Shown in pieces: positions 28,901 through 38,013 of a stretch of DNA of 64,000 bases (within the stretch, counting starts at the first letter, position 1; each line of letters begins with the position of its first letter). Source of the stretch: Parapedobacter deserti (GTDB lineage: Bacteria; Bacteroidota; Bacteroidia; Sphingobacteriales; Sphingobacteriaceae); contig NZ_JBHRTA010000004.1 of NCBI RefSeq assembly GCF_042646065.1, positions 1 through 64,000 of the forward strand. The letters run 5' to 3'. Under the pieces are notes generated by a model. That model made no database searches, was not told where the DNA came from, and saw only the letters and a list, made by a program, of their open reading frames with translations. The translations under genes and the position numbers were made by a program.

Positions 28901-29507
28901 TAAAAAGCGCTTTATGGACGCATTGGATGGTGGTTCCTGGTCTTTTGGCGACGACTCTGTGCCGGAAGCTGGTGTGACGTATTTCGCAGGCACCTTCGTA
29001 CGGCATCCATTGGCGCTAGCGACCACAAAAGCCTCGCTGGAGTATTTAAAAGCGCAGGGGCCTCAGCTTCAGGAACGCGTAAACCGTTTGACAAGAACGT
29101 TGGTAGACAAACTCAATGAAATATGTGTACGCTACGAGACCCCAATCCACATCGTGCATTTCGGGTCGTTGTGGAAAGTAAAGTGCAATCAAGATTACGC
29201 GTACAGTGAGTTGATATTCGTAGCAATGCGGATGCGTGGTATCCATATCTTGGATGGTTTTCCGTGCTTTATGACAGCCGCGCATACCGAGCACGACGCC
29301 GAGGCCGTGGTGCAGGCATTTGAATCCAGCGTCCGTGAACTGGTGGACGCGGGCTTTATTCCAACATCATCACCCAGGGCGACAGGCTTTGCCGCCGCCC
29401 CTCCTGTCCCGAATGCCAGACTGGGCAAAGACCGGGACGGTAATCCCGCATGGTTTGTGGAGGATACACAGAACCCTGGCAAGTACCTGCAAGTCGTGCT
29501 TAACTAA
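22938..29507 (+). CDS. NrpsA: hybrid NRPS-PKS with aminotransferase, threonine-type loading module (2189 aa)
   Basis: Domain order: adenylation (about 10-510), carrier T (about 520-595, Ser559), ketosynthase (about 618-1045; Cys788, His924, His963), malonyl-type acyltransferase (about 1140-1440; Ser1238 in GHSIGE, HAFH 1334-1337), ACP (Ser1557), a coiled-coil linker, and a class III PLP aminotransferase (about 1690-2140; Asp1947 in DEVISGF, Lys1975). The adenylation pocket, read against GrsA, is D-F-W-N-I-G-M-V-H-K (D208, F209, W212, K503), the known threonine code. The domains predict threonine loading, one malonate extension and conversion of the beta-keto group to an amine. The KS-AT-ACP-AMT order recalls MycA/ItuA of the iturin group. 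There is no condensation domain, so this is a chain start. The start codon is GTG; no in-frame ATG exists upstream before a stop. No KR, DH or ER is present. Confidence 0.9.
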   Translation: MKSNKNDTILSLFYDQVQRTPSATAVVFEGSSMTYQELDERSSQVAHLLLAQGVQPQTLVAVCLDKSLEMIVALLAVLKAGCAYVPIDPDYPTDRIAYMLDDINASIVVTGDGHIPTLSVAIGERAVVPIAISLTEPSMLAAYPSSRPDWPVTGDDLAYIIYTSGSTGRPKGVMITHWNVVRLFFNDAPLFDFSEADVWTMFHSFCFDFSVWEMYGALLFGGKLVVVSKAVAKDVSLFSKLMVDAGVTILNQTPSAFYMLQDHASLLQRVLPLRVRYVIFGGEALNPAKLTPWMTLYPACRMINMYGITETTVHVTYQEINGQHTDSNASIIGKPIPTLYTYVLDEHTNRVPPGTIGELYVGGSGLAKGYLNQPELTASRFIPDPFDSDGDARLYRTGDLAKQAEDGTLEYHGRIDNQIKIRGFRIELGEIEHALQTAPGVLHGVVATHQKGDGDCQLVGYYVAEGFADNKVVRAHLQQALPDYMVPQFLIPIDAIPLTSNGKVDKKALPIPDAAKLQAHAYAAARYQTERTIADVWKTTLQIDRVGRHDHFFESGGNSLLAQKAVFSLKKQGIEVPVIKLYQYPVVKDLAAYVDGRRPARGFNDAVKHPDTGHDRSDIAVIGMAGRFPGAATIEALWEVLVNGRETIRWFNEDELDTSIPPSQRQSPYYVKARGIVDGAIDFDAAFFGINPKHAALMDPQQRLFLEIAWEALERSGHVPQKFDGSIGVYAGSANNTYFVNNVLKHPELVESAGDLSVLTINDKDYLSSRVAYALDLKGPAVTVQSACSTSLLAVAQAVEAIRKGQCDVAIAGGAAITFPIHSGHLYEEGAMLSADGHCRPFDKDARGTLFSDGVAAVVLKDKAQAERDGDVIYAVIKGVGISNDGGGKGSFTAPSAEGQARCIRMALADAGVEASAISYVETHGTGTPIGDPIEIEGLKLAFGEQAGRQYCRIGSIKSNMGHLTHAAGVAGLIKTVLALHHKKIPASINYSAANKAIDFASSPFVVNHQVTDWAPLADKRRAGVSSFGVGGTNVHVVLEGYEHATAPEQADMPAAKPLSIINWSAKNEASLTMYADRLHRFIVENPDTSIQDLAYSLQRARQDFDHRAYIVAADLADLRQQLDERAWVKNTVQQDASGVTFLFPGQGAQYVDMGKQLYEREPVYRQAIDDCASILHHELGEDIRRIIFPLGGDTEEAAAERLKQTQFTQPALFITEYALAKLWMSWGIRPIAYIGHSIGEFVAAHLAGVFTLKDALRLVAYRGKLISELPAGSMLSVRASASDIQRLMPPGLSIAAINAPSLCVVSGAAESVYAFSKALGASGIANKPLHTSHAFHSCMMDPMLPAFENAFRSITLRTPRQPIASTVTGNWLTDDEATDPAYWVQHAKATVNFSGALTFLDKEINPIFLEIGPGNVTATLARQHGKEIAQRVVSGSSNRAADEHCAIYRALGRLWSYGFEPDWKTLQNRRARRIAIPTYAFDRKPFWVSPNGQVAHTPANNSLPIANHTQRTDEKQGMTRKEFLIEQVRAILENASGIAINVNEHHSNFIELGFDSLLLTQVALALKKTFSLPITFRGLNESYYSLDTLGTYLDEHLEPNVFQPARNGTPFEAAAMGPDSTSAAPDAIEVLSKQIASLAQQVALLQRNGVQHSPLSLNAVAPPQNTSLEITSEESVELKKPFGAAARIEQKRSNLDAKQAAYLDNLVGQYNRKTAKSKAYTQRHRDHMADPRVVSGFKPETKEITYSIVANRSKGCRIWDIDGNEYIDVLNGFGSNFLGYQPELIKEALIQQIDEGYEIGPQHEKSGEVCQLICDFTGFDRAALCNTGSEAVLGTMRIARTVTGRSTIVAFTNSYHGIMDEVIVRGTKKLKPFPAAPGIMEDAVKNMLILDYGTEESLQIIRDRAHELAAVLVEPIQSRRPEFVPIDFLRKLRTITAEAGTPLIFDEVISGFRFHPRGAQGLFGIEADIATYGKVAGAGLSIGIIAGKKRFMDALDGGSWSFGDDSVPEAGVTYFAGTFVRHPLALATTKASLEYLKAQGPQLQERVNRLTRTLVDKLNEICVRYETPIHIVHFGSLWKVKCNQDYAYSELIFVAMRMRGIHILDGFPCFMTAAHTEHDAEAVVQAFESSVRELVDAGFIPTSSPRATGFAAAPPVPNARLGKDRDGNPAWFVEDTQNPGKYLQVVLN

Positions 29508-29518
29508 ACTAGGCTGTT

Positions 29519-32500
29519 ATGGAGCAAAAAAAATATACCACCATCGCTGTTGATTTCGATCCGTTCGCTCAAGGCGAGATTGAAAAAACCGTTCGTTTGA
29601 CGGAATCTCAAGAAGAGATCTGGATGGCTTGCGTGATTGGCGGCGCCGAAGCCAGTTGCGCCTATAATGAATCGATATCCTTGGTTCTGCGAGGAAGTAT
29701 ACGCATGGAAGCATTATCACGTGCTCTACAGGACGTGGTAACCGGACATGAATCGTTGCGGTCGACGTTCAGTGCCAACGGCAAGTCGTTGTGTATTCAC
29801 ACAGCAAGCCGCGTCTCTATCCGCCATGACGACCTGTCTGCCTTGGACCGGGAAGCGCAGGATAAGGCTCTGGCGGACTATGGCGTCAAGGATGCGGAAA
29901 CCCCTTTCGACCTGCAAAACGGCCCGCTTTTCAGAGCGGCTGTCTTCAGGCTCACTGACGAAAAATGCCTTGTCCGCATGACCGCGCATCACCTTGTGTG
30001 CGACGGCTGGTCGTTCGGGATCATTCTTGAGGATCTAGCCGCTTTATATTCGGCATACGTCCAAGATAGCGTTCCGCAGATCGAAAGGCCTGTCGGCTTT
30101 GGCGAATATGTTCGATACCTGACAGAATTTTCTGCCAGCGACGCGTGCCGACAAACTGAGGCGTATTGGGCTAAGCAATTCGAACAGCCTCCCCCACAGC
30201 TGGAAATACCGGTAGATTTCCCCCGACCATCTGTTCGTACCTACAAAAGCGATCACGCTGATCTTACCTTAGATGCTAAATTTGTTGAGGATCTCCAGTT
30301 GACCGGAAAAAAGTATGGATGTAGCCTGGTGACCGTCCTGCTGACGGCGTTCGAGACATATATGCACCGCTTAACGTCGCAGGAAGACCTCGTGCTCGGG
30401 TTAGCCACCGCTGGTCAATCGGCTTCGGGATACACCAACCTGGTGGGGCACTGCGTTAATTTACTCCCGATACGGAGCAGGCCAAGCGGCGAACAGCGGT
30501 ATGAAGACTATCTCCGGATGAGAAAAGGAGAAATCATGGATGCCTTCGATCATCAGCAGCTCACCTTAGGTAAGCTATTGAAATCGATGAAGATTGCCCG
30601 AGACGCTTCGCGGGTTGCCTTGACACCCATCGTTTTCAACGTCGATATCAACATGGGCGAACACCTGTCGTTTTATGGCTTGCAACATGAGCTATTATTC
30701 AATCCGAGGCGTTATGAAAACTTCGAGATTTTCCTGAATATATCCCGTTCACACAGTTCGCTCATTCTCGAATGGTCTTACAACAGGCAATTGTTTACCG
30801 CGGCCACAATCAAGCGCATGATGACCGAGTTTGAATGCCTTCTACAAAGCATAGCCGAACACCCCGAACAACGTATCGCCGAGCTTAACATCCTGCCGAA
30901 AGCGCAGTTAGACCAATTGAATACCTGGAATGAAACCACCCACGACTTTGGGAACGGAACAACTTTCCTTGAATTGTTTAGCCGGGCGGTTAAAAAGTAT
31001 TCAGAAAACATCGCCGTAAAGTTCAACGATCGATATTTAACGTTTGGTGAAACCGAAAAACAGTCCAACCAGTTCGCACATGCGCTGATAGAAGCCGGCT
31101 TAAAAGAGGGCGACAAGATTGGTGTGGCATTGGACCGCTCTGAGCATCTAATCATCGCATTGATTGGTATAATGAAAACAGGCGCTACGTACCTTCCATT
31201 CGAAGTCAATCACCCTCCAGCTCGCGTGTCCGGTATACTTGAGGAGGTCAACGCTGACTTTTTGCTTACCGCTACCAACTATCACGGGCGATATCAACAT
31301 AATGGTCAGACCATCTATATCGAGCAACTATTAAATCGCTCAGCTCATTTGAGCGCTAACAAGCCGGCTTTGGAGGTAAATGGGGACGACTTGATCTATA
31401 TTCTCCACACTTCAGGCTCTACCGGGACGCCAAAAGGTGTTCAGATCAGCCATAAAAATGTCGCGAACTTCCTAAAAAGCATGGAACTATGCCCTGGAAT
31501 AAGTGATAAGGATAGGGTACTCGCCATTACGCCGGTTTCGTTTGATATGGCAGTCTTGCTTTATCTTCCGCTGGTCAGCGGGGGCGAACTCGTGCTTGCC
31601 GATATGGACACCTCGAAGGACGGCCGCTTGCTTCACGAACTACTGATAAAGGAGCAGATCAGTTGGATGATCGCGACACCATCTACCTGGGAAATGATCA
31701 TTTCCGCTGGATGGAATACACCATTGGATCTGTTGGCGATCAGTGCAGGCGAGGCGCTGACTCCGAGGCTTGCCAAGCTATTATTGGAACGCTGCACTTC
31801 GCTGTGGAACGGTTATGGGCCAACGGAAACGACGGTCATGATCCTGATGAAACAAATTGAATCGCACCATCAGCCGATTACCCTTGGAAAGCCGCTCGCT
31901 AACACGGAAATCTATATTTTGGACCGATATGGCAACCGGGTGCCCATCGGGCATCATGGGGAAATCCACATTGCTGGTGCAAACGTAGGAATGGGGTACT
32001 ACGACCGTGCTGACCTTACGCACAGTGCCTTTATCGCTAATCCATTCTCGGCCGAGGAAGGTAAAAGAATGTACCGCTCGGGGGATTTGGGCCGGTTTAC
32101 CGAAAATGGAGATATTGAGTACTTGGGAAGAATAGATAATCAGGTAAAAATAAGGGGGCACCGTATTGAACTCGGCGAAATTGAGTACACCCTCGCCGCA
32201 CAGCATGGTATCAAAGACGCGGTAGTGCTCGCTGTGGACGATCATAAAGGCGATAAAACACTGGTAGCTTATGTTGTGCAAGATGCGGAAGACGCGACCG
32301 GCTGGAAAGACCGCTGGGAAGACTTGTATGAACTTGGAATAAAAAGCGAAGAAGATGTCCCGTTGGAACAGCAAAACCTGGATATGGCCATCATCTCGCA
32401 GTACTATACCAGTGGGGAAATCGAAGAGCAAGGTGCTGAGTGGACGAACGAAGGCCTCAAACGAATCAGGGCGCTCAATCCGAAAAAAATCGTTGAACTG

Positions 32501-35500
32501 GGAACAGGTGGCGGACACCTGCTATTTGCGTTAGGTTCTGATGTTGCCGAATATATCGCGACTGATTATTCAGAGGTTGCCATAACCAAGCTGAAGGAAA
32601 AGTTAGCTTTACACCCCGAAAAATGGCAGCATGTCCACGCATACACTGCCATGGCAGACGACTTCACGGGCATTAAGTCCGAGGCTTACGATTTAGTCTT
32701 CATGCACGGTGTCGCCCAGTATTTCCCCAGTCTACAATATTTGCAAAAGGTAATCAAGAATGCCACTTCTGCATTGAAAGACGGTGGTTGCCTCTATATC
32801 GGCGACATGCAAACCCTTGGTGCGATTTCCATGCACTTTTACCTCGATCAACTTGGCATAACAAACGATCAAACCACGCTTGCTGAATTTAAGGAAATCA
32901 CGAAGCTTCGGATACAGAAAGAAGAAGAACTGAGTGTAGACCCAGAATTCTTTTACAACCTGCCGGCAATCATACCGGAGATAACCAGCGTAGACGTCCA
33001 AATACGTGGAGGCAATTACCTAAATGAGGGGACAAAATGCCACTATGATATCTGGCTGTACGTCGGGGACACTGCGCCGAAAGCCGCCACACCGGACATT
33101 GACCTCGAGTGGGGCACATCGTCGGATTCGGCTTGGCTGCGCCAGCAGCTGAATGGACATCCCGGACGGATAGTCCGAATTTCCCAGATTCCAAATAGCC
33201 GGTTAAGCCGGGATTTTGCGCTCCTGCAGTTGATCAACCTATCGGAAAACCATACGCAGATCAGGACGTTGAAAGAGCGGATGCTAGCAATACCATCATC
33301 TGGCTTCAATCCGTCAGACTTGTGGAATATCGGTGAACAGATGGGATATGCCACGCATGTTCGCTGGTCTTCTGACGGCTCCGACGGGTGCGTTGAGGCA
33401 GTTTTTATACCCGAGGGACTTGGCGTTTTGCCTGGAAAACCCGAAGTATCAGAGACTAAGTCTGTCATGATACCGACCAGGGAAGTCAAAGAGGAAGTGC
33501 AGATACTTAGTTTGCCGGAGCATCAAATTAAAAGATGGAAAGACGCGCTGCGGAGCTCCCTACCCGACTATATGGTTCCGATGTTTTACATCGCACTGAG
33601 CAGGTTTCCCCTTTCTACGAACGGCAAAATAGACAGAGCCCTATTGCCGCAACCAACATTATTTAGCAGAGACACTGCCGCCGAAGACTACCGAGCACCG
33701 TCAACAGAAACCGAACGGTTGCTTCACAAGATTTGGACTGAGTTCCTGGCGGTCGACAACATCAGCGTGAATAGCAACTTTTTCGAACTGGGGGGGCACT
33801 CATTGATCGCCGTAAAGGTTATGTTGATGATAGAGCGCGAACTAGCAAAACGGCTACCCATCACCTCGCTATTTGAACATTCCACAATAGAAAAACTTGC
33901 TCACCTGATCGATGCTGAAAAGGAAGGGCACGACCAGGGAATTGGCCAGCAACCTGTTGATGCCTCAGCCACCTGTGCGCATCCGGTCGTTTATGTCATA
34001 CCGACGATCGAACCGCAACGGGAAATCTGGCTGGCGTGTGAAATGGGGGGCGATGAAGCCAACAATGGGTATACAATCACATTTACGCAGGAGTTGTCCG
34101 GACCGTTACAGCCGGATGCGCTTCACAAAGCTGCCCAGCAACTGGTAAATCGACATGAAGCGCTTCGGGCCAATTTCAGCGACGATGGTAATGAACTGAT
34201 AATAAAGAGTTATGCAGATGTGGATTGGACGCTTCAAGATATATCAGGAATGTCAGGGAATGAAAAGTCCACCTTCATCGAAAAACAAGCAGAAAAAGAA
34301 GCCAGCCGAATCTTCGACCTTAGAAATGATGCACTTTTCTCTGTTTCCCTGTACCGGTTAGAAGATGAACGGCATTACCTGTTCCTCACGACCCATCATA
34401 TTATCTTCGATGGCTGGTCCTATAATGCGGCAATGACTGAGCTGGGTGCGCTTTATTCGGCTTTCGTTACCAACACAACACCGGAAGTGCCTCCAGCACC
34501 GGAATTCAGCACTTATGCAGTAAAAGAACATGAATACTATCAGAGCAGCGCGCATGAAGCGGCCGTGAAATATTGGCTGTCAAGGCTTCAAGGAGAACTA
34601 GTACCTCTCCAATTGCCAACAGACAATTTGCGTCCCCAAAAACGAACGTACGGCAGTAAACGCGCATCATTTCCTTTACCAGCAAAGGCATTGCAGGTAC
34701 TGAAGCAAATCAGCATTAAGGAAAATTGCAGCGTATCTATGGTGCTTAGATCCATATTGGACGTTTTCTTATACCGAATGACGGGGCAAGCGGACATTAT
34801 TACCGGCATGCCGGTCGCTGGACAACTTGCCACAAACCAAGACAATTTAATTGGACACTGTGTCAATATGCTGCCTGTACGCAGCCACATTGATGGGAAT
34901 ACACCATTTTCGAACTACTTAAGGTTACGGAAAACGCAATTGTTGGATGATTTCAGCAACCAAAGGGTTACATTCGGCACCTTGTTGCAGTCGCTGAATA
35001 TCCCCCGGGATAAGTCTCGCCCTGCCTTGATATCAGTTGTCATGAACACAGGTCATTGGCTGGATAACGGCACAACGTTGTTTCACGGCCTGAGGAATGA
35101 GCTGAAAGATTCCCCGAAATTCTTTGAAAATTTCGAACTCGTACTCGATATCATCGAATATGCCGACAGTATGCGTGTGAGGTGGGACTATAATAGTACA
35201 CTTTTCAACGCAGAAACTATCGAAGCCTTTCACGAACGATTCGAGTATATTATCACCCAACTATCGGCAAACGAGGACACCAAAATCGACCGCATCTCGT
35301 TGTTGCTGCCAAGCGAACGAGACAGCAATACCGCGTTCCCTAGAGACGTTAACGATGATTGCTTAGCAAAACTTTTGAAGGACGCAGTGGACCGTCATGC
35401 CAACAAGCCTGCGATATTATCGGCAAACGAGAAGGTTACCTACAAGGAACTGGACTTGCGAAGCAATCGATTTGCCAACGCGCTGGCAAAAAACGGAGTT

Positions 35501-38005
35501 GGGTCCGGCGACACCGTGGGTATTGCGATGAATCGATCTATCGATACAATTACTGCTGTGATGGGTGTCATCAAAACCGGCGCAGCTTATTTACCCCTTG
35601 ATCTTCGCCATCCACAGGAGCGAATAGACCAGATCGTGAGCGGAGCATCCTTGAAATTCGTCATTACTGAAGAACACAGTCCATTTGCATTTCCCACGGT
35701 AAACACAAGGTTGACCGTCGGATCATTGTTAAACCAAACGTACGCAATAGATACAAGCCCCCCGGATATTCCTTTAAAGACGGATCGAATCATCTACATC
35801 CTGTATACGTCCGGTTCGACAGGAGTGCCTAAAGGCGTCTGCATGGGTCACCGCGCGCTTGTGAATCTATTAAAATGGCAAATGGAAGCATCGGCGGCCA
35901 ATGCCGACTTTAACACATTGCAATTTTCGCCCTTATCGTTCGATGTCTCATTCCAGGAAATTTTTTCGACGCTCGTCACAGGAGGAACATTATCGCTCAT
36001 TTCCGACGAGGCGCGAGTGGATCCCAGCCAGTTGCTACAACACATTCAGAAAAACCGTGTTAATCGACTGTTTTTGCCGTTTGTAGCATTGCAGTCACTG
36101 GCTGACTACGCGATGACGTTCAACGAGATCCCATCGCAGTTAAAGGAGGTGATAACCGCTGGCGAACAGCTCATAATTACACCTAAAATCGCTTCGTTCT
36201 TCAAAAGTACAGGGGCAACGTTATTTAATCAATATGGGCCAACGGAGACACATGTGGTCACCCAGTTTCGTTTGCCCGACGCCCCGGACAATTGGCCAGC
36301 ATTACCTCCCATCGGGGAGTCTATTTCCAACACGCGCATCTTCATATTAAATGAACAGCTTGTCGAAGAGCCGGTGGGAGTTGTTGGGGAGCTTTGCGTT
36401 GCTGGAGCGGCTCTCGCAGATGGATATCTTAACGCCCCGTCGGAAACAGCAGCACGATTTAAATTATTTCGTCCATCTGCATCCGATCCGGGTGTTCGCA
36501 TTTATAAAACCGGAGATTTAGCGCGTCGAATGCCGGATGGTAAAATCGAGTTCATCGGCCGAAAGGATTCTCAGGTTAAGTTTCGTGGCTTCCGAATTGA
36601 GTTAGGTGAAATAGAACACGCGTTAATCAAACAACCGGAGATACGGGAAGCGGTAGTCATGCTGCGAGAAAACACAGACAATAAGCAACTCACTGCCTAC
36701 TTGGTACTGCAACCGGGAAGTGTGTTTGAACGGCAGCAAACTATCGCGCAGCTGAAGGCGGAACTGCCAGATTATATGGTACCAACTGCTTGGGCAATAG
36801 TACCGGCCGTTCCGCTTACCAAGAGCGGAAAAGTTGACCGGAAAGCACTGGAGGCATCTGTACAGCCCGTGGAAACACCGAGTGCTGACGACAATGCCGT
36901 GGTACATAGCGAAACGCAAAAAAAATTGGTTACGCTCTGGTCTAACTGCTTAGGAGTAGAGAATATTGGTATCAGGGACGATTTCTTCGAACTGGGTGGC
37001 CATTCGCTCATCGCCGTGAAGCTGATGTCTCAGATTCATCAGAATTTTGGAATTAAACTGCCCCTGGGCAGCCTTTTCGAAAACTCAACCATCGAACAGC
37101 AAGCGAAGCTTATCGACGAAAAACAAGACCCAATGAAATGGGATTGCGTAATCCCACTCCGGAAAGAAGGTCGGAAACCACCGTTATACATCATCCACGG
37201 CGCCCTGTTGGACGTACTTTATGTAGGGAACCTGCTGCGTCACCTGGATCCTGACCAACCGCTGTACGGTATCCAGGGAATGGGGTTAAGCGGCAAAAGT
37301 AAACCGCACCGAACCGTAGAAAAAATCGCTGGGTATTATGTAAAGGAGATCCTTAAGTACACACCTGACGGCCCTCTTGCTATAGCCGGATATTCTTCGG
37401 GCGGAATAATTGCATTCGAAATTGCCAAGCAGCTAAGGGCACGCGGCATCCAGGTGAGTTTTTTCGGTTTATTAGACTCTTATGTCAATCACGCGCAGTT
37501 TTCAGGTCTGCGGGAGTGGCTTCGCCATGACCGGCACTTGTCAAGTCATTTTTTAAAGGGTGTGAAATTTAAAAATAGAATCAAACTGACTTTTGCAGCG
37601 ATAATGGAGATGGTAGCGACCGTTTACCTATCGCGGATCAGCTATAGACTGTACAGGGTGATGAACCCTTCAAGAAACAAGCTTACCAAACTGCAACTAC
37701 TCCACAAACACGCGGTAAGAAGGTACAAATTGGCCCCCTATGACTTGGATGCATATTTGTTTAAAAGCCCTTTTGTTGAAGCGTTCAGGTATTATCCTCA
37801 TTACAACACCAATGGTTGGGGCCCGATATTTGGAAAAAATCTTAAAATTGTCCCGATTGAGGAAACGCATAGCAATATGTTTTATCCAGACAAAGTGTTT
37901 GATTTAGGCTCCAAACTTCAGGCGGCTTTAAATGAAACCTGGGAACACTATCGAAGGGAGAGCGAACATACGAAAACCGAATCCGTTGCTTACGAATTGT
38001 CATAA
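29519..38005 (+). CDS. NrpsB: two-module NRPS, C-A(MT)-T-C-A-T-TE (2828 aa)
   Basis: Domain order: condensation (about 20-450, HH157-158...D162-G), adenylation (about 475-1385) interrupted between motifs A8 and A9 by an SAM methyltransferase (about 945-1320; E993-L-G-T-G-G-G), carrier (Ser1428), condensation (H1626-H1627...D1631-G), adenylation (about 1940-2450), carrier (Ser2496) and type I thioesterase (Ser2626 in GYSSGG). The methyltransferase position is that of N-methyltransferases. The first pocket reads D-M-L-I-I-A-G-V-M-K (D676, K1370), which I cannot assign. The second reads D-V-Q-F-I-A-Q-V-V-K (D2142, K2438), one residue from published proline codes (H at the seventh place). The gene starts 11 bp after NrpsA. 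It would accept the aminoacyl-polyketide, add an N-methylated residue and then a proline-like residue, and release the chain. Confidence 0.9.
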   Translation: MEQKKYTTIAVDFDPFAQGEIEKTVRLTESQEEIWMACVIGGAEASCAYNESISLVLRGSIRMEALSRALQDVVTGHESLRSTFSANGKSLCIHTASRVSIRHDDLSALDREAQDKALADYGVKDAETPFDLQNGPLFRAAVFRLTDEKCLVRMTAHHLVCDGWSFGIILEDLAALYSAYVQDSVPQIERPVGFGEYVRYLTEFSASDACRQTEAYWAKQFEQPPPQLEIPVDFPRPSVRTYKSDHADLTLDAKFVEDLQLTGKKYGCSLVTVLLTAFETYMHRLTSQEDLVLGLATAGQSASGYTNLVGHCVNLLPIRSRPSGEQRYEDYLRMRKGEIMDAFDHQQLTLGKLLKSMKIARDASRVALTPIVFNVDINMGEHLSFYGLQHELLFNPRRYENFEIFLNISRSHSSLILEWSYNRQLFTAATIKRMMTEFECLLQSIAEHPEQRIAELNILPKAQLDQLNTWNETTHDFGNGTTFLELFSRAVKKYSENIAVKFNDRYLTFGETEKQSNQFAHALIEAGLKEGDKIGVALDRSEHLIIALIGIMKTGATYLPFEVNHPPARVSGILEEVNADFLLTATNYHGRYQHNGQTIYIEQLLNRSAHLSANKPALEVNGDDLIYILHTSGSTGTPKGVQISHKNVANFLKSMELCPGISDKDRVLAITPVSFDMAVLLYLPLVSGGELVLADMDTSKDGRLLHELLIKEQISWMIATPSTWEMIISAGWNTPLDLLAISAGEALTPRLAKLLLERCTSLWNGYGPTETTVMILMKQIESHHQPITLGKPLANTEIYILDRYGNRVPIGHHGEIHIAGANVGMGYYDRADLTHSAFIANPFSAEEGKRMYRSGDLGRFTENGDIEYLGRIDNQVKIRGHRIELGEIEYTLAAQHGIKDAVVLAVDDHKGDKTLVAYVVQDAEDATGWKDRWEDLYELGIKSEEDVPLEQQNLDMAIISQYYTSGEIEEQGAEWTNEGLKRIRALNPKKIVELGTGGGHLLFALGSDVAEYIATDYSEVAITKLKEKLALHPEKWQHVHAYTAMADDFTGIKSEAYDLVFMHGVAQYFPSLQYLQKVIKNATSALKDGGCLYIGDMQTLGAISMHFYLDQLGITNDQTTLAEFKEITKLRIQKEEELSVDPEFFYNLPAIIPEITSVDVQIRGGNYLNEGTKCHYDIWLYVGDTAPKAATPDIDLEWGTSSDSAWLRQQLNGHPGRIVRISQIPNSRLSRDFALLQLINLSENHTQIRTLKERMLAIPSSGFNPSDLWNIGEQMGYATHVRWSSDGSDGCVEAVFIPEGLGVLPGKPEVSETKSVMIPTREVKEEVQILSLPEHQIKRWKDALRSSLPDYMVPMFYIALSRFPLSTNGKIDRALLPQPTLFSRDTAAEDYRAPSTETERLLHKIWTEFLAVDNISVNSNFFELGGHSLIAVKVMLMIERELAKRLPITSLFEHSTIEKLAHLIDAEKEGHDQGIGQQPVDASATCAHPVVYVIPTIEPQREIWLACEMGGDEANNGYTITFTQELSGPLQPDALHKAAQQLVNRHEALRANFSDDGNELIIKSYADVDWTLQDISGMSGNEKSTFIEKQAEKEASRIFDLRNDALFSVSLYRLEDERHYLFLTTHHIIFDGWSYNAAMTELGALYSAFVTNTTPEVPPAPEFSTYAVKEHEYYQSSAHEAAVKYWLSRLQGELVPLQLPTDNLRPQKRTYGSKRASFPLPAKALQVLKQISIKENCSVSMVLRSILDVFLYRMTGQADIITGMPVAGQLATNQDNLIGHCVNMLPVRSHIDGNTPFSNYLRLRKTQLLDDFSNQRVTFGTLLQSLNIPRDKSRPALISVVMNTGHWLDNGTTLFHGLRNELKDSPKFFENFELVLDIIEYADSMRVRWDYNSTLFNAETIEAFHERFEYIITQLSANEDTKIDRISLLLPSERDSNTAFPRDVNDDCLAKLLKDAVDRHANKPAILSANEKVTYKELDLRSNRFANALAKNGVGSGDTVGIAMNRSIDTITAVMGVIKTGAAYLPLDLRHPQERIDQIVSGASLKFVITEEHSPFAFPTVNTRLTVGSLLNQTYAIDTSPPDIPLKTDRIIYILYTSGSTGVPKGVCMGHRALVNLLKWQMEASAANADFNTLQFSPLSFDVSFQEIFSTLVTGGTLSLISDEARVDPSQLLQHIQKNRVNRLFLPFVALQSLADYAMTFNEIPSQLKEVITAGEQLIITPKIASFFKSTGATLFNQYGPTETHVVTQFRLPDAPDNWPALPPIGESISNTRIFILNEQLVEEPVGVVGELCVAGAALADGYLNAPSETAARFKLFRPSASDPGVRIYKTGDLARRMPDGKIEFIGRKDSQVKFRGFRIELGEIEHALIKQPEIREAVVMLRENTDNKQLTAYLVLQPGSVFERQQTIAQLKAELPDYMVPTAWAIVPAVPLTKSGKVDRKALEASVQPVETPSADDNAVVHSETQKKLVTLWSNCLGVENIGIRDDFFELGGHSLIAVKLMSQIHQNFGIKLPLGSLFENSTIEQQAKLIDEKQDPMKWDCVIPLRKEGRKPPLYIIHGALLDVLYVGNLLRHLDPDQPLYGIQGMGLSGKSKPHRTVEKIAGYYVKEILKYTPDGPLAIAGYSSGGIIAFEIAKQLRARGIQVSFFGLLDSYVNHAQFSGLREWLRHDRHLSSHFLKGVKFKNRIKLTFAAIMEMVATVYLSRISYRLYRVMNPSRNKLTKLQLLHKHAVRRYKLAPYDLDAYLFKSPFVEAFRYYPHYNTNGWGPIFGKNLKIVPIEETHSNMFYPDKVFDLGSKLQAALNETWEHYRRESEHTKTESVAYELS

Positions 38006-38013
38006 AAACCATA

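Noticed and set aside
31781..32518. 245-codon minus-strand ORF
   Set aside because: Antisense shadow within NrpsB.
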